From assembly GCF_020921035.1 (NCBI RefSeq), contig NC_063157.1, positions 8,778,001 to 8,842,000 of the forward strand: a stretch of DNA of 64,000 nt, given 5' to 3'. A program made the position numbers and the translations under genes. Below the pieces are notes generated by a model. The model was not told where the DNA came from. It saw only the letters and a program-made list of their open reading frames with translations, and did no database searches. Shown in pieces: positions 35,701-52,312 of the stretch; positions within the stretch are counted from its first letter, which is position 1, and every line of letters starts with the position of its first letter. The stretch comes from Rhodamnia argentea. Taxonomy: Eukaryota > Streptophyta > Magnoliopsida > Myrtales > Myrtaceae.

Positions 35701-38700
35701 TTACCGTGCCTCAATGTACAATTTGAAAGTGTCTCCCCTTCCTAATTGAACTTCTAGCGGAAAATGTCAAATATGAGTGGGTACTTGGAATTGAAAAACT
35801 GAATTCTGCTCCATTTTTCGAGAGGAATAGAGGACTCATGGAGCTCAACCTAACTGGGCAACCTTCCTCTAGTTTTCTCACAATATTTCACTTTGTTCAG
35901 ATATACCATTTATTTTCATTTAGTTATTGCTGAAAAAGATGCGTGAGTCTCCAGTTCAACATTATCCTTTTCTTACATGCTCAGTTTTTATCTGCTTGTC
36001 TGATAAATCGATCTGACAACATCGAGTTGTACTTATGCACGTGGATGATTTGTGCAGATTTCAACTGAAGGTAAATTTGTTTGAAATGTTGTATTTAAAT
36101 TGCTCAGCATATGTGTGACCGATGAGGCTTCCTTCAAACTTTACAGAAATTTATTGTTGTTTTTTTTTTGGGAAAAACAGAGCAATGAAGGGGGAACTGC
36201 AGCCTTTGCATTGTCTTTTTCTCTGGAGTCTGATGAGAACATTGATCATATCACTTGATTTGATTGGCTCCTCTACCTTTATTTGTTTGTAGATGTTTAG
36301 ATTTATGGCTTGTATTCTCACTATTCTCGAGATAAATCCCTGCAATAAATTGCTGTTCCTTGCTTCTTGTCAAACAAAGTTTAGGGGAATGACAACTTAT
36401 GCAAACTGACAAACATCTAAATATACTGAGTGAACAATTGTAGACTTAGAAAAAAATAGCATGCAATGTAAACAACAATTGGTAATTGAAGAACCTAATT
36501 TGTCTGTTTTGTTTTTGGGTGATGTAGGCCGTTGTATTTACAGATATTGATCTTCAGAAGGCCATCGAGTTCGATGATTATTGCCATACTCATCAACCGC
36601 CTATCTCTTTCATAAAAGCTGAAGTTAGTGGCCTTTTTGGCTCTGTATTCTGTGATTTTGGACCAGAGTTCACTGTCTTTGATGTCGATGGAGAGGAACC
36701 ACATACAGGCATAATTGCATCCATCAGCAATGACAATCCTGCCCTAGTGTCATGTGTGGATGATGAAAGGCTTGAATTTCAAGATGGCGACCTTGTTGTA
36801 TTCTCTGAAGTTCATGGAATGACTGAATTGAATGATGGAAAGCCAAGGAAGATCAAGAGTGCTAGGCCTTATTCTTTTATTCTCGAGGAAGATACCACAA
36901 ATTTTGGAGCTTATGAGAAAGGTGGCATTGTAACCCAAGTGAAACTGCCTAAAGTACTAAAGTTTAAGCCCCTGAAGGAAGCTATAAAAGATCCCGGGGA
37001 TTTTCTCTTGAGTGACTTTTCCAAGTTTGATCGTCCTCCTCTCCTCCATTTGGCATTTCAAGCTCTTGATAAGTTTGTGGCAGAGTCTGGGCGTTATCCT
37101 GTTTCTGGTTCGGAAGAGGATGCTGAGAGGCTTATATCTGTTGCCAGTGGTATAAATGAGAGCTTGGGAGATGGGAAATTGGAAGATATCAACCCGCAAC
37201 TTCTGCAACAATTTGCTTTTGGTTCTAGGGCAGTTTTAAATCCAATGGCTGCCATGTTTGGGGGAGTTGTGGGTCAGGAGGTTGTAAAGGCATGCTCAGG
37301 GAAGTTTCATCCGCTCTTTCAGGTAAAGCCTTCTCACTCGCAGCATGAATCTATTAAGTGAAAATTGTGCTATTGCTTCCCTTACTGTTGAAGTGTTTTT
37401 GAGTGTTCATATTATGAACTTCATTCGGTTGAGGTGATTGAGATTTTATGGCTTCATCTCCCATCGATTGTCTGGGTTTAGCGGTTTGATTATTGCCTAA
37501 ACACAGTCCATTGTCTGTAAGTCCATATTTATGGACCTTTCCAGAGTTTTACCTGTTTGATAGGTGTGTTTTTTCCCTTTTAACACACAGACAGTATTAG
37601 TGCATTTGGCTATCGTCAAGATGTGGAAATCTGACTACTCATTGCTGTGATGGCTCTATTAACCCTTTGCAGTTTTTCTACTTTGATTCGGTGGAGTCAT
37701 TGCCGACGGAACCACTGGATCTTGATGATCTTAAACCTCGGAATAGCCGTTATGATGCACAGGTTTCTGTGTTTGGGTCCAAACTGCAAAAGAAAATGGA
37801 AGATGCTAAAGTATTTCTAGTAGGATCTGGTGCGTTGGGTTGTGAGTTCCTAAAGAATATTGCCCTCATGGGCGTTTCATGTGGCAAGCATGGGAAGCTG
37901 ACTGTCACTGATGATGATGTAATTGAGAAGAGCAATCTCAGCAGACAATTCCTGTTTCGTGATTGGAATATTGGACAGGCCAAATCTACTGTTGCTGCTT
38001 CAGCTGCAACATCAATAAATCCTCGCCTTAATGTTGAAGCTTTGCAGAATCGTGTTGGACCAGAAACGGAGAATGTTTTTGATGACACTTTCTGGGAAAA
38101 TCTGAGTGTTGTGATCAATGCACTAGACAATGTCAATGCTAGGCTTTATGTAGATCAAAGGTGCTTATATTTTCAAAAACCACTTCTTGAGTCAGGAACA
38201 CTTGGTGCCAAATGCAACACTCAAATGGTTATTCCTCATCTCACCGAAAATTATGGTGCCTCAAGAGATCCTCCAGAGAAACAAGCACCAATGTGCACCG
38301 TGCACTCTTTTCCACATAATATTGACCATTGTCTGGCCTGGGCTAGATCTGAGTTTGAGGGTTTGCTTGAGAAGACTCCAGCTGAAGTGAATGCTTATTT
38401 ATCTAATCCGGTGGAGTATACCAGGGCAATGATCAATGCTGGCGATGCACAGGCAAGAGACACTTTGGAACATGTACTTGAGTGCCTTGACGAGGAAAGA
38501 TGCGAGACATTTGAGGAGTGCATCCCCTGGGCGCGTCTGAAGTACTCTTTTTTCACATTCATCACGATCATTTTTCATACGAATATGTAGAAAGCTTAAA
38601 TTAGGTTGTTGACTGACTTGTTGCTTCTGCTGTACCAGGTTTGAAGATTATTTCACTAATCGTGTGAAGCAGTTGACATATACATTTCCTGAAAATGCTT

Positions 38701-39820
38701 TAACCAGCACTGGAGCTCCTTTCTGGTCTGCGCCTAAGCGTTTCCCTCGTGCACTTCAGTTCTCGGTCTCTGATCCTGGGCACCTTCATTTTGTTATGGC
38801 GGCATCAATACTTAGAGCAGAGACCTTTGGGATCCCAGTTCCTGACTGGGCCAAAAATGCTAAGAAAATGGCTGAAGCTGTCAACAAAGTGAGAGTTCCA
38901 GACTTTCAGCCGAAGGAAAATGCAAATATTGTGACAGATGAGAAGGCAACCAGTGTCTCTGTGGCATCTATCGACGATGCTGCGGTTATTAATGACCTTA
39001 TTACGAGATTAGAGCACTGCCGCACGAACCTTCCTCCTGGTTTTAGGATGAAACCCATACAGTTTGAGAAGGTGTGTAGGAATCACTCTTTTCATACATT
39101 CCTGCCGTTCTATTTGGCTAAACTCCTATTGGTGGAATGGTTCTATCATTGATGATTTCTTTCATATATTAACCTTCTTTTTTTAGTCAAAGCCCTTAAT
39201 ACTGCACCTTCTGTCATATACAGGATGATGATACAAACTATCACATGGACCTGATAGCGGCATTAGCCAACATGAGGGCTAGGAACTACAGCATTCCAGA
39301 AGTGGACAAGCTTAAAGCCAAGTTTATTGCTGGACGAGTCATCCCAGCAATCGCAACCTCAACTGCGATGGCCACTGGACTCGTTTGTCTGGAGCTGTAC
39401 AAGGTTCTCGATAGAGGGCACAAGTTGGAGGACTACCGCAACACCTTTGCTAACTTGGCAATTCCTCTATTCTCCATAGCTGAGCCGGTCCCGCCCAAGG
39501 CCGTGAAACACCGTGATATGACCTGGACTGTCTGGGATAGGTGGGTTGTCGAGAACAACCCGACTTTGAGGGAGCTTATGCAGTGGCTTCAAGATAGGGG
39601 CCTAAATGCCTATAGCATTTCCTGCGGAAGTTGCTTGCTGTACAATAGTATGTTCCCTAGGCACCAGGAGCGAATGGACAGGAAGGTTGTGGATCTGGCT
39701 AGAGAAGTAGCAAAGCTGGAAGTGCCTCCGTACCGTCGCCACTTGGATGTCGTAGTGGCGTGCGAGGATGACGAGGGCAATGACATTGATATCCCTCAAA
39801 TCTCGATTTACTTCCGTTAG
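32707..39820 (+). CDS. UBA1: Ubiquitin-activating enzyme E1
   Basis: Six exons: 32707-33106, 33814-34031, 36528-37322, 37673-38541, 38639-39071 and 39224-39820. All introns are GT..AG; intron 2 is 2496 bp. The protein is 1103 residues, close to Arabidopsis UBA1 (about 1080). E1 adenylates ubiquitin with ATP, then holds it as a thioester for transfer to E2s in cytosol and nucleus. The inactive adenylation half begins at [20 protein letters not shown]. The active half has the ATP-binding [13 protein letters not shown] (521 onward) and [19 protein letters not shown]. The catalytic cysteine is C679 in [26 protein letters not shown] and a C-terminal ubiquitin-fold domain ending [10 protein letters not shown] complete it. 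The start is the ATG of [10 protein letters not shown], matching the family; an in-frame ATG at 32494 would add 71 hydrophobic residues (see findings). Adjacency to the glutaredoxin-like gene suggests the UBA2 (At5g06460) orthologue. Confidence 0.97.
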
Positions 39821-41620
39821 GCTTTGTTCTATCCTCTCCATGTCTTAGGGTGGTCTGAGGATGGCTACGACTTGCATTAGAACTTTTCTTGTCTGAGTAT
39901 ACGAGGTGTTACCCGAAATGTTTTAGGATAAACACAGAGTAGGTCGCATACATTTTACATTTGATATAAACCATTCGTACAACGTAAAATCTTGCGTCAT
40001 TTGCCGGTCTCGGTGCTTGCTGTTCTTCAGTTGTATTTCTGCGCATGACGGAAGATGTTCTGAGGTTTTCCAGAGAGTTGGGGATGGGGGAAATCAGTCT
40101 GCTCAGTGTGACGAATTGAGTACTCATTACTCAGCCTAAATCTGGGTTCTCAAAAGGCAGTATTTCCGAAGCTGCATATACAATACCCGCTATTTGATGG
40201 GTCTGATTTGAAATGCTTTGAGAGCAGGGAACAGGAAAGGCTGAAGACCAGCTGATGCTAAGAGTGGCAGGTTTCAATTTTATCGTGGATTTCTACGTGG
40301 AAACTGCACTGCTGTAGGTGACGATATATCCACGAAGCTTACGAAAGTTACTTTAGGCTTATTAGATTTGGTAAAAAGAAGAAGGAGACATACATACATC
40401 CATGTGAAAAGATCAATCGTAGAGAAGTTGATTCTTATTCTAGGCAAGCATCTTCCTCGTGAGGGAGAAGTGATAGAAATGAATTCCTTTCTTTACGGAA
40501 TACGATGCTTTTGGGGGGTTCATCATGAAATGGACGAGTCTCTCTTCCAGGTTTTCCCACCAGGCAGAGCATGTGGGTTTTGAGGGCTTTTATCCTCCTC
40601 CACCACTTTAACACTTCTCTCCTTCGGCAGTGAGGCATGTGGCGCTTTTCAGAATCCACTGAACTCTGTTATCTTCTTCAAGCTTTTGAAGGCTTTTTCG
40701 CTTTACTTTTGCATGAATTCACTCATGCCGTACTGCCAAAGATATATATATATTCCCTCGACAGTAGTAATTAGCGGTCCCCCAATTTCACATTGTTCGC
40801 TTCCTCCTCCTCTCCCCGATCTGGTAACATGGAGAGGGGTCTTTTCAAATTGCTTGCCGAGATACACTGTCTCGTTGCACACGCGGAACTTGGAGAGGGT
40901 ACGAAAAGATCGAAGTGCCGACCGGCAGACCGCCAGTGTCTTGGAATCTCGCATGCACCCATGAATGTGTTGGACTCTTAAGTTTCCATTTGCGAGAGGG
41001 GATTTCTTCCCGTCCTAAGAACCTCGTGCTAAACTATCCGTGCGGATGAAGCTACGACATGAGTAACGGGAACTGAATTTGATGGTAATAACTAAAGAAA
41101 AGTTGGTTGTCTGTGAGGATTCAGATAAATTGCTGCTTATTTTGGTCGTTGGGTGTTGCTACATAAATTCTTCAGGACACTCGCATTTATGCGGTTAACC
41201 AAAGTATTATTACGTAACGAATATTTTAAGTAGGAACGGCGGAAATTTAAGTTTTAAGACCAATCTTCACCCTTCGACCAAGACATCCTCGACCGCAGTA
41301 GCAGTTAGCACTTAGCAGCACCCGAGGCAATACCCACTCTTGCGGCAAAAAAATTGATAATTAGAGACATTTAACCAGGTTGTTAAAGGGGGGGTAAAGA
41401 ATTGACCTTTGATTTTGGGAAGTGAATTAGGACCGCTGATCTATAATTAGGCGCGATTATCCCATCTCCCCATATTTTAACCTCTCAATCTTCCCCTTTT
41501 CTCCCCAAAACCACTCTTCATTTTAATAACCCCATTTTAAAAAATAATGATTTAATTTAAAAAGAAGAAGATAGAAGCAATTAACCCTACCCTTCCTCTC
41601 TCAACTACCTTAACCAACCT

Positions 41621-41625
<5 letters not shown>
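39821..41625. other. Intergenic between the E1 and glutaredoxin-like genes
   Basis: 3' UTR of the E1 gene followed by the promoter of the next gene. No supported gene. There are short frames at 40368-40981 on both strands without motifs, and a TATA-like AT run at 40742-40750. Confidence 0.4.

Positions 41626-41652
<27 letters not shown>
41626..41652 (+). promoter_or_regulatory. (CT)n tract in the leader of the glutaredoxin-like gene
   Basis: A (CT)n tract about 250 nt upstream of the start at 41903, with a second shorter run at 41755-41769. This is the same type of pyrimidine tract seen upstream of the ALOG and E1 genes here. Confidence 0.35.
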
Positions 41653-41902
41653 CAAAATCTGCACCATTCTCTCCCTTCCTCCCTCCATTCCTGTGCATGC
41701 CTTCGCTTCAAGCAACCAAAACTCCATCAATCGCAGCGAAACAGACCCACATCCCTCTCTCTCTCTCTAACCATCGCCATTTTCATTGTCCCCCTCCCAC
41801 GTCCTCGGCGGAAGCTCCACCTCGGACCCCTCTCCTCAAATTCCATTCCAGGAAGCTCCCAAGAGAGGAGAAAAGATAGGAAAGTTTCTGCCTCCTCCCT
41901 CA

Positions 41903-42682
41903 ATGTGGCGGCCGTGGGCCAAATCGACCGTCAAAGCTCGCGGCCCGCCTTCCTCCTCCTCCTCCCCCTCGCCGTCGTTGTCCTCGTCTTCCTCCGTCAT
42001 CTTCTCATGCACCACCTTCAAGGACATCCAGTCTCTCTGCGCCGATCCCTCCTCCCCTTTTCTTCCCCCCAGGAATCGCCCCCTTCTCCTCCGCCCCACC
42101 GTCCCCGCCACCTCCTCTCTCCTACGCTCCCGCTCCGTTCCCACTCCCACGCCCAAACCCGAACCCGAACCCGAACCAGTCAAAGCGCAACCCAACCCGC
42201 CCGTCCCCATCCCCGGCGCCGCCGACAGCAACCGCATTGTCGTCTACTTCACGAGCCTGCGCGTGGTGAGGCCGACCTTCGAGGACTGCAAGGCCGTCCG
42301 ATCCATCCTCCGCGGCTTCCGCGTCAGGATCGACGAGCGGGACCTGTCCATGGACTCCGGCTTCCTGGCTGAGCTCCAGGGGATCCTCGGCGAGCCTGGG
42401 AAGCCCGCGCTGCCCCGGGTGTTCATTGGCGGCCGGTACGTGGGCGGCGCCGAGGAGATACGGCAGCTGCACGAGATCGGGGAGCTGAAGAAGCTGGTGG
42501 AGGGCGTGCCCGCGGCGGAGCCCGGCGTCTGCGACGCCTGCGGCGGCTACCGGTTCGTCCTGTGCGGCGAGTGCAACGGCAGCCACAAGCTCTACGCCGA
42601 GAAGAGCGGATTCCGGAGCTGCACGGCCTGCAACGAGAACGGCCTCGTCAAGTGCTCCTCTTGTACATCCGCACCACTCTAA
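41903..42682 (+). CDS. Glutaredoxin-like protein with C-terminal CxxC repeats
   Basis: A single exon encodes 259 residues; the start MWRPWAKSTV matches family members. After a Ser/Pro-rich N-terminus (including FSCTTFKDIQSL at 34-45 and a PEPEP linker), a glutaredoxin-fold domain spans about 111-205: IVVYFTSLRVVRPTFEDCKAV, SILRGFRVRIDERDLSMD, LPRVFIGGRYVGG. The classical CPYC/CGFS active site is absent; only C129 remains near that helix, so dithiol reductase activity is doubtful. P171 is the cis-proline that helps bind glutathione. The C-terminus (210-254) has four CxxC pairs (C210/C213, C221/C224, C240/C243, C251/C254), a DnaJ-like zinc-binding pattern. This is the plant At5g39865 type; At5g58530 and At5g06470 are remembered relatives. 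Several members are predicted cytosolic or nuclear regulators, but none has a firm biochemical role known to me. Coding GC is very high. Confidence 0.93.
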   Translation: MWRPWAKSTVKARGPPSSSSSPSPSLSSSSSVIFSCTTFKDIQSLCADPSSPFLPPRNRPLLLRPTVPATSSLLRSRSVPTPTPKPEPEPEPVKAQPNPPVPIPGAADSNRIVVYFTSLRVVRPTFEDCKAVRSILRGFRVRIDERDLSMDSGFLAELQGILGEPGKPALPRVFIGGRYVGGAEEIRQLHEIGELKKLVEGVPAAEPGVCDACGGYRFVLCGECNGSHKLYAEKSGFRSCTACNENGLVKCSSCTSAPL

Positions 42683-44455
42683 TCATCCGGCGCCATTCCT
42701 ACTAAAATCAAAATCAATCTCAATCATACAATCACGCGACCACATTGACGCGACCAAGATCACAAGTTTACCATGTGAACGAGATTGATCAAATCTTAAT
42801 ACAATCATGCCATGCTAATTGTAAGTTCCTTTTTTTGTCTGAACCTTCTTTTAGATTTTATTTTATTTTTTATTTTTTAGCTCTGCTAATCTGTTGAGAA
42901 AAAAAAAAAAAAACTTCTTTCTTTCCTCATAATTAATGGGGTGGGAAACAAGCATAGGCCCCATAATAACTGGGAAGCATGAAGCATAGTGTACCCCATT
43001 ACCAGGTGGAGGGGATGGTGGGATGAACAGAAGTCAAGCTGACTTTTTGACCTTTTTTGGTTTAGTGTCTGCTCCTTTTCTTATTGCTGTGTATGGAAGG
43101 AAGTAGTGACAAGACTGTGACAGGAGAGGTAGGACTACAACACGAACATGCCATGTTCTTCACATCGCATGGCCCTTGTAACATAATGTAATCTTGATTG
43201 TGGTTATGAGATTTTTTTCGCTTCTTTCAGTGCTTGGAAGTTTCGATGTCGCGCTCACGATAGACTGTGAACGTCTATGATTTTGTTATTATCGTGGTCG
43301 CCGTTTCGGTGGTCGGATGTCAACGCGCCTTCAATAGATTCCTCTGAAATTTCCAGAATCGTGTCGCCGCGGGCTATTCAAAGCCTGGTGCGACTCTTTG
43401 ATGAACGGACTATTACTTAAAAGAGCAGGAACCATCGCCCGCATTGTTTGATCCAATCTTCTTCTTTCTTCTGATCGTGTGAGTAGAAAAGAAAAAATTT
43501 AAACAGACTGGCAAAAGCACGTCAACATTAAATGGGAGAAGATGGATATATTGATGGGGAGAGCTCAACCGACTGTAATTCATGTCATCTCACCAATGAT
43601 TCTGGTATCGATAGGTTTCCTAAATGGAAAGGACCTAGGCAGCCAAACTTGGCATTTGACCTACCTTGCATTCAGACCGCAAATAACACATAGCTGTGCC
43701 AATCTACAGAAATCCTAATCCTTTTCTCTCCCACCAAGTCGCTGAGCACCGCACTCGCCGCCCTATCCTCTGCTTTTGCCGCTGGTACGACGTGGCAGAC
43801 CGTATTTATAGAGTCTGCCTTTCTTGCCACTTACCATGGATGCATCAGAAAGCATCAAGTATCAGCAAGGTTAGACCAAAGCCATGAGGTACAGCAACCT
43901 GTAACAGTGAAATCAAGCTCAACATTTGAACAGGAAAAAATTGAGTTCGTTCACGGTTCATCTGCTATGCTGGTCCCTTGTATGTATACTCTTGATGGAT
44001 GCATAAGTTAAAATACTGCAACAGAATCAAGGGAAGCGATTTTTCCATGGAAAGTTACAGTATTTTTGAGACTATAGTTATGGTTATGTACAAAGAATGG
44101 ACGAGACAAGCCTCTATCTAAAAGAGAGAACATGTATTGAAACTGGAGATGCTATTTAGAATAAGAAAAATAATCTTATGAGGGTAATCAAAATCACAGT
44201 CCTGTCCCACTTCTCATCGAGTCGATTCTTGATGCGCGCCGATGGGACCATCATCTGCAAGACCTTCACATTTGCCATTCACTCCTTTTCTTTCTGTTCA
44301 TTCTTTGACTATACCTTCTCAAGGGCATGGCACGTTTGCAGCTTCAAGTTGAGTGAATTGCAATTCCAGTCTATCTGTTTTCTTGTCCCTGAGGGACCTT
44401 CCGCACAAAATTCCACATTGGATTTCACTTACTGACAACTTTCATAACAAATCAG
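42683..44455. other. Convergent intergenic region
   Basis: 3' flanks of the glutaredoxin-like (plus) and ETO1-like (minus) genes. No gene is supported. A small promoter-like patch with 'cgtatttatagag' occurs at 43801-43813, and the 63-codon frame around it has no motif. Confidence 0.4.
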
Positions 44456-48471
<4,016 letters not shown>

Positions 48472-48477
48472 TTGCAC

Positions 48478-48780
48478 CGACGGAAACGTCTCGACCCGGG
48501 AGACCAGATTCGGACGGCACCAAGCTCAGCAAAAGCTCCGAATGAGTAGTAGGAGCGAGCTCCAAGAGCTCATTCGCCTGAGAGCTGCAGAGAGCGAAAC
48601 CAGCGTCGCGAATCGCAATCAGGCAGCGCGGAGAAGATGGCGTTCCGGCGGTGGATTTAGAGGCGAAGTATGCAAGGACTAGTCGCAGTACTTGGCTCTC
48701 TCTCCCTCTGTCTCTCTGTCTCTCTGTCTCTCTCTCTCTCACTTCCTGCTGTCGGAAAATGGCGAGCGAATGTGAATGGA
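48478..48780 (-). promoter_or_regulatory. 5' leader/promoter of the ETO1-like gene with GA tracts
   Basis: Read on the minus strand, GA-rich repeats (complement of the 48697-48740 'tctctctctgtctctctgtc' run) lie about 226-270 nt before the start codon. No TATA box is obvious close by. Confidence 0.35.
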
Positions 48781-49971
48781 GATAATGGCGAGGAGAGAGA
48801 CGATGAAAATGATGATTAGTTCGCTAACTCCTCCTCCGGTTCGATTCGATGGGTTCGGTCGGACCACGCCCCACTCAGCCCCAGCCACCCGGCCCATCCC
48901 AGTCTCTAAAGGCAATATGTGGGCCCCGGTCTTCTCCGATTATATGAGTTGGTCAACTGCTTGTGGCTGTCTGACCCCAAAAAAACAAAAAACAAAAAAT
49001 GCTTGCGGGTGTGTGTATAAATATATTCTTTTTCTACTTTTATGGGAGGACTTTAAAATATACCGGCATCGCAAATTAATTAAATGATTAGTCCTGATGA
49101 CAAAAGATTAGTTGGCTATAACCTCATCATCTTTATTTTTTTTCCATTTTTTGAGCGGTCCCAAATATTATCTAATTAGATATTTGAGAAATACATTAAT
49201 CATCGACCTTCGAATTGCTCCCCGTTCGGGCTTTTTTTTCTTTTTTGGAGCTGACTTGCCTCTCTTCAGAAGGTTTCATTGACTCACTATCTTTCTCGTT
49301 TAGAGCACGTCACGACTGGCATGCTTGATAGCTCTCACGAAATTACATAAGTGGGAACATTCATAGAACTGATAGAGTAATAGGTGAGTACAACATTGTG
49401 CTAAAAGTTGAGAAGAATTGAAATTCGAAGTCCTTCTAACGAAAGGCAAATTGATCGATTTTTAATCCAAGAAGCTCTTTTGAAGGCTTGATTGGTTGCT
49501 CAAGAAAGTTTTTCGTATCTTTTGGAACACGGCGAATTCAGTTATCTATATCGCAATTGGCTTTCTTTCTTTCTTTAATTGAAGAGACACCTCCCAAATC
49601 TCTCTTTATAGATAGTATAGATTAGCCAAAGAAATTACAGGTCGAATACCATTCGAAATAATTACATGCAAAAGAAATTATTGGATTCGCCGTCCCCTCG
49701 TGGATTAGCTCTACCACAGCAGGCCGGCCCGACACTTTAATTATAAAATTAATCAGATGGTTTAGGTGTCCTAATCGTTGAGGGACCCACCAAATTATTT
49801 TCCTTAGACAACGGGACGAGATTTTAAGATCTAGACGTTATTCTGACACACTTGATAAGCTTTTTTACAGGTCCGAAGCATAGGCACATGATAGGACGTG
49901 GAACAATAATTACCCAAATTTAAAATATGTCAATAAATAAACAAATAATCCAGAAGTACAACCAATGTTGG
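48781..49971. other. Intergenic, no supported gene
   Basis: Upstream of the ETO1-like gene. AT-rich from 48980 onward; no frame with a motif. A 'tttcttt' run occurs at 49561-49575. Confidence 0.35.
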
Positions 49972-50400
49972 GAAGTTAAAAAAAAAAAAAAGAGTTAGAA
50001 ACCTATTTAGTTGATACAAATTTAGTTTCGAACTTTTCAATTGAATCAATTCACAAAGCTTTTGTATTTATGTTAATTAAATTCATCCGAGTAATTTTAA
50101 CTGAAAATTGCTAACATAGACCTAGCCGTTCTACGTGACATGATCAACGCCGACATAACCTTTTTTCTTCTTCTTTTCATTCTAGCGGCGAGGGCTAGGG
50201 CCAAAAAGCTCTTTCTAGATCTAATGAGGGTGGCCCTCACCCAAGCCGCGACAGCCCTTGCAGCCATGAGAGGGCTTGATGGCCTTCGCTTAGGGGAGGG
50301 CTGGATCCTTACCAGCCCCCCCCCCACAAAAAAAAGGGAAAAAATTTAGAAAAAGTTAAGAAAATATTAAAAAATTGTAAAATTGTAAAATTTGTTAATG
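49972..50400. repeat. Family A element, copy 4, right end missing
   Basis: The left arm is recognisable (gttagaaacctatttagttg; ttgaatcaattcacaaagct; 'ctacgtgacatgatcaacgc') followed by a GC-rich core to about 50320. The sequence ends in AT-rich DNA (50340-50400) without the inverted right arm, so the element is truncated. Confidence 0.5.
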
Positions 50401-50792
50401 TATGGACCGTCATCTCATTACTTAGATATTTGAATGGATGAATATGATTTTGGCAAAGGTGTTATTATTGGGGTACATAATTTTGTGTGTGTACCCCCGT
50501 ACAACTTGCAAAGGCAGGCTAGGGACAAAGGCCCCCCCGCAGGTACAATCAATTTCAGCAATTATGCTAAAAAAAATGTACCTGTGTAATAAGTTAGGGA
50601 ACATCTATAATTAGCATGTCGGGGTTGGATCCTAGAGTTGAGAGTAAAGAACTAATGATTGTGATCGATTTTAGGGCAGAGAGGCATATTATCCAACCTG
50701 TACATCTTGTTCCCGTGGAAATTTACACCTAATTTGCCCCTTGCGGGTTAGATATTTTATGATTTGGGAGAATCATTAATTTCGTGTGGGAA

Positions 50793-51245
50793 AATTATTC
50801 AAAAAACCTTAAATCTATTACATTTTTTTTTCTTTCAATTCAGCTATAAATCTTTTAATTTTGTCAATTCACTCATAAATCTTTTCACTTTTTATCAATT
50901 GAGTTTATTTGGCCAAATTTAGCTGGAAATCCTTGACGTGAACGTGCACCATCCCACTTGGCACGACCGGCGCCGACATTAATAACCTTTAATAATATGT
51001 CGATTCTACTAATATTTTTATTATTATTCCTTATGTTCTTTTCTTTTGATTTCTTTATATTTTTTTCTTACGGTTGTCGGCGAGGGCATGGATGAGTGTC
51101 GCGGCGCTCGCCCAGATTTGGAAGGCTGCCTCGCCCTCGGTCATGATGGCCTCGTCCATTGGGCGAAGTCGTCCTAGCCCTCGACGGCCACAATAAAAAA
51201 AAAGAATAAAAAAGTAAAAAAATTAATAAATGCATTATTTAATAA
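50793..51245. repeat. Family A element, copy 5, right end missing
   Basis: The left arm 'gggaaaattattcaaaaaac' then 'cttaaatctattacattt' is followed by 'cttggcacgaccggcgccga' and a GC-rich core at 51070-51190. As in copy 4, the inverted right arm is absent. Copies 4 and 5 lie in the same orientation about 400 bp apart. Confidence 0.55.
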
Positions 51246-51546
51246 TTAAATAGTCCACACATAGATCGTATTCCCAATCACCTCAGCTTCTTGGGATACG
51301 AGTCTTTTGTGTCCAAAAATGTTTCGAGAAATGCTCTCTTAAATGCACTCTTAAAGCTCATTAAGGACATTGCACAGATGGTGTGAGCTACAACTTAACT
51401 TGTGATCAAAAGGCCCACAAGTTGAAAGCACACGTGGTGGCGATCACCCAACAAGCGTGGCCCATCACTAACTTTCAGGCCCATATAATTTGGGCCGAGA
51501 CTGAGAACCCCTCAACTCTCCTTTTCTCTCTCTCTCTCTTCTTCCT

Positions 51547-51758
51547 TAGATTCCATTTATTTCGCGAAAAAATGAGTGATTCGAAAAATATTTTCTAAAA
51601 ACGTTTGCTTGCATTGCTTAGAATAATTAGCTAACGAAAATATGCATATTAGGGACGATGAAAATAATTGTTGTTCAAAGTGATTTGAGAGGTCGTTTTA
51701 AAAAAATATATATATATTTTTCAAATCGCTCATTTTTCACGAAACAAACGAAGTTTTA
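51547..51758. mobile_element. MITE, family B, copy 4
   Basis: The left end is 'ttagattccatttatttcgc' and the right end is 'catttttcacgaaacaaacg'. Inner arms: 'gattcgaaaaatattttcta' and 'ttttcaaatcgctc'. It is palindromic over about 212 bp with no coding capacity. Confidence 0.65.
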
Positions 51759-52078
51759 TTAAAGTAGCATATATCTTCAATGTTATATTAAACCGACACT
51801 GTGTCTTACTTTTACATCGTGAACATTACCGCCAGAGAATGATTGAAACGAAGGCTGTAGCATTAATCAGTATATTTCGCAACAGGAAATTGTAATCGAG
51901 TGACTAAATTGCTCAAGCTCATGCCGTCAATCCAATAATTCAGGACAACAATCAAATGTGCGAGAATAAGTAATAGGACGCCACTCTACTCGGGCCGACA
52001 TATAACTTACTGATCAAACTATTTTGTTAAACGACCGCCTTGGTGTAGATCTAAGTCTTCGTAAATGTGCAATTAGGC

Positions 52079-52312
52079 TACGTATGTTACAAAAAAAATA
52101 CACGTTTCAAAAAAAAAAATTCCTAAAATTTATCACTTGAAATAATTAATTGATGAAAATATCTATGATATCGACAACAATTTATGTGTAACCATTTTCG
52201 TAGACGATGGAACTATTTTTCATTCATCCATTTTATAAGCAATGCAAACGATCGGTTTTTAGAAAATGATTTCCAAATTATTTATTTTTCGCGAAACAAA
52301 CGGAGCTTTACA
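52079..52312. mobile_element. MITE, family B, copy 5
   Basis: The left end is degraded ('tacgtatgttacaaaaaaaa'). The right end 'tttatttttcgcgaaacaaa' then 'cggagctt' is clear. Internal 'atttatgtgtaaccattttc' matches copies 2 and 6. Confidence 0.55.
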
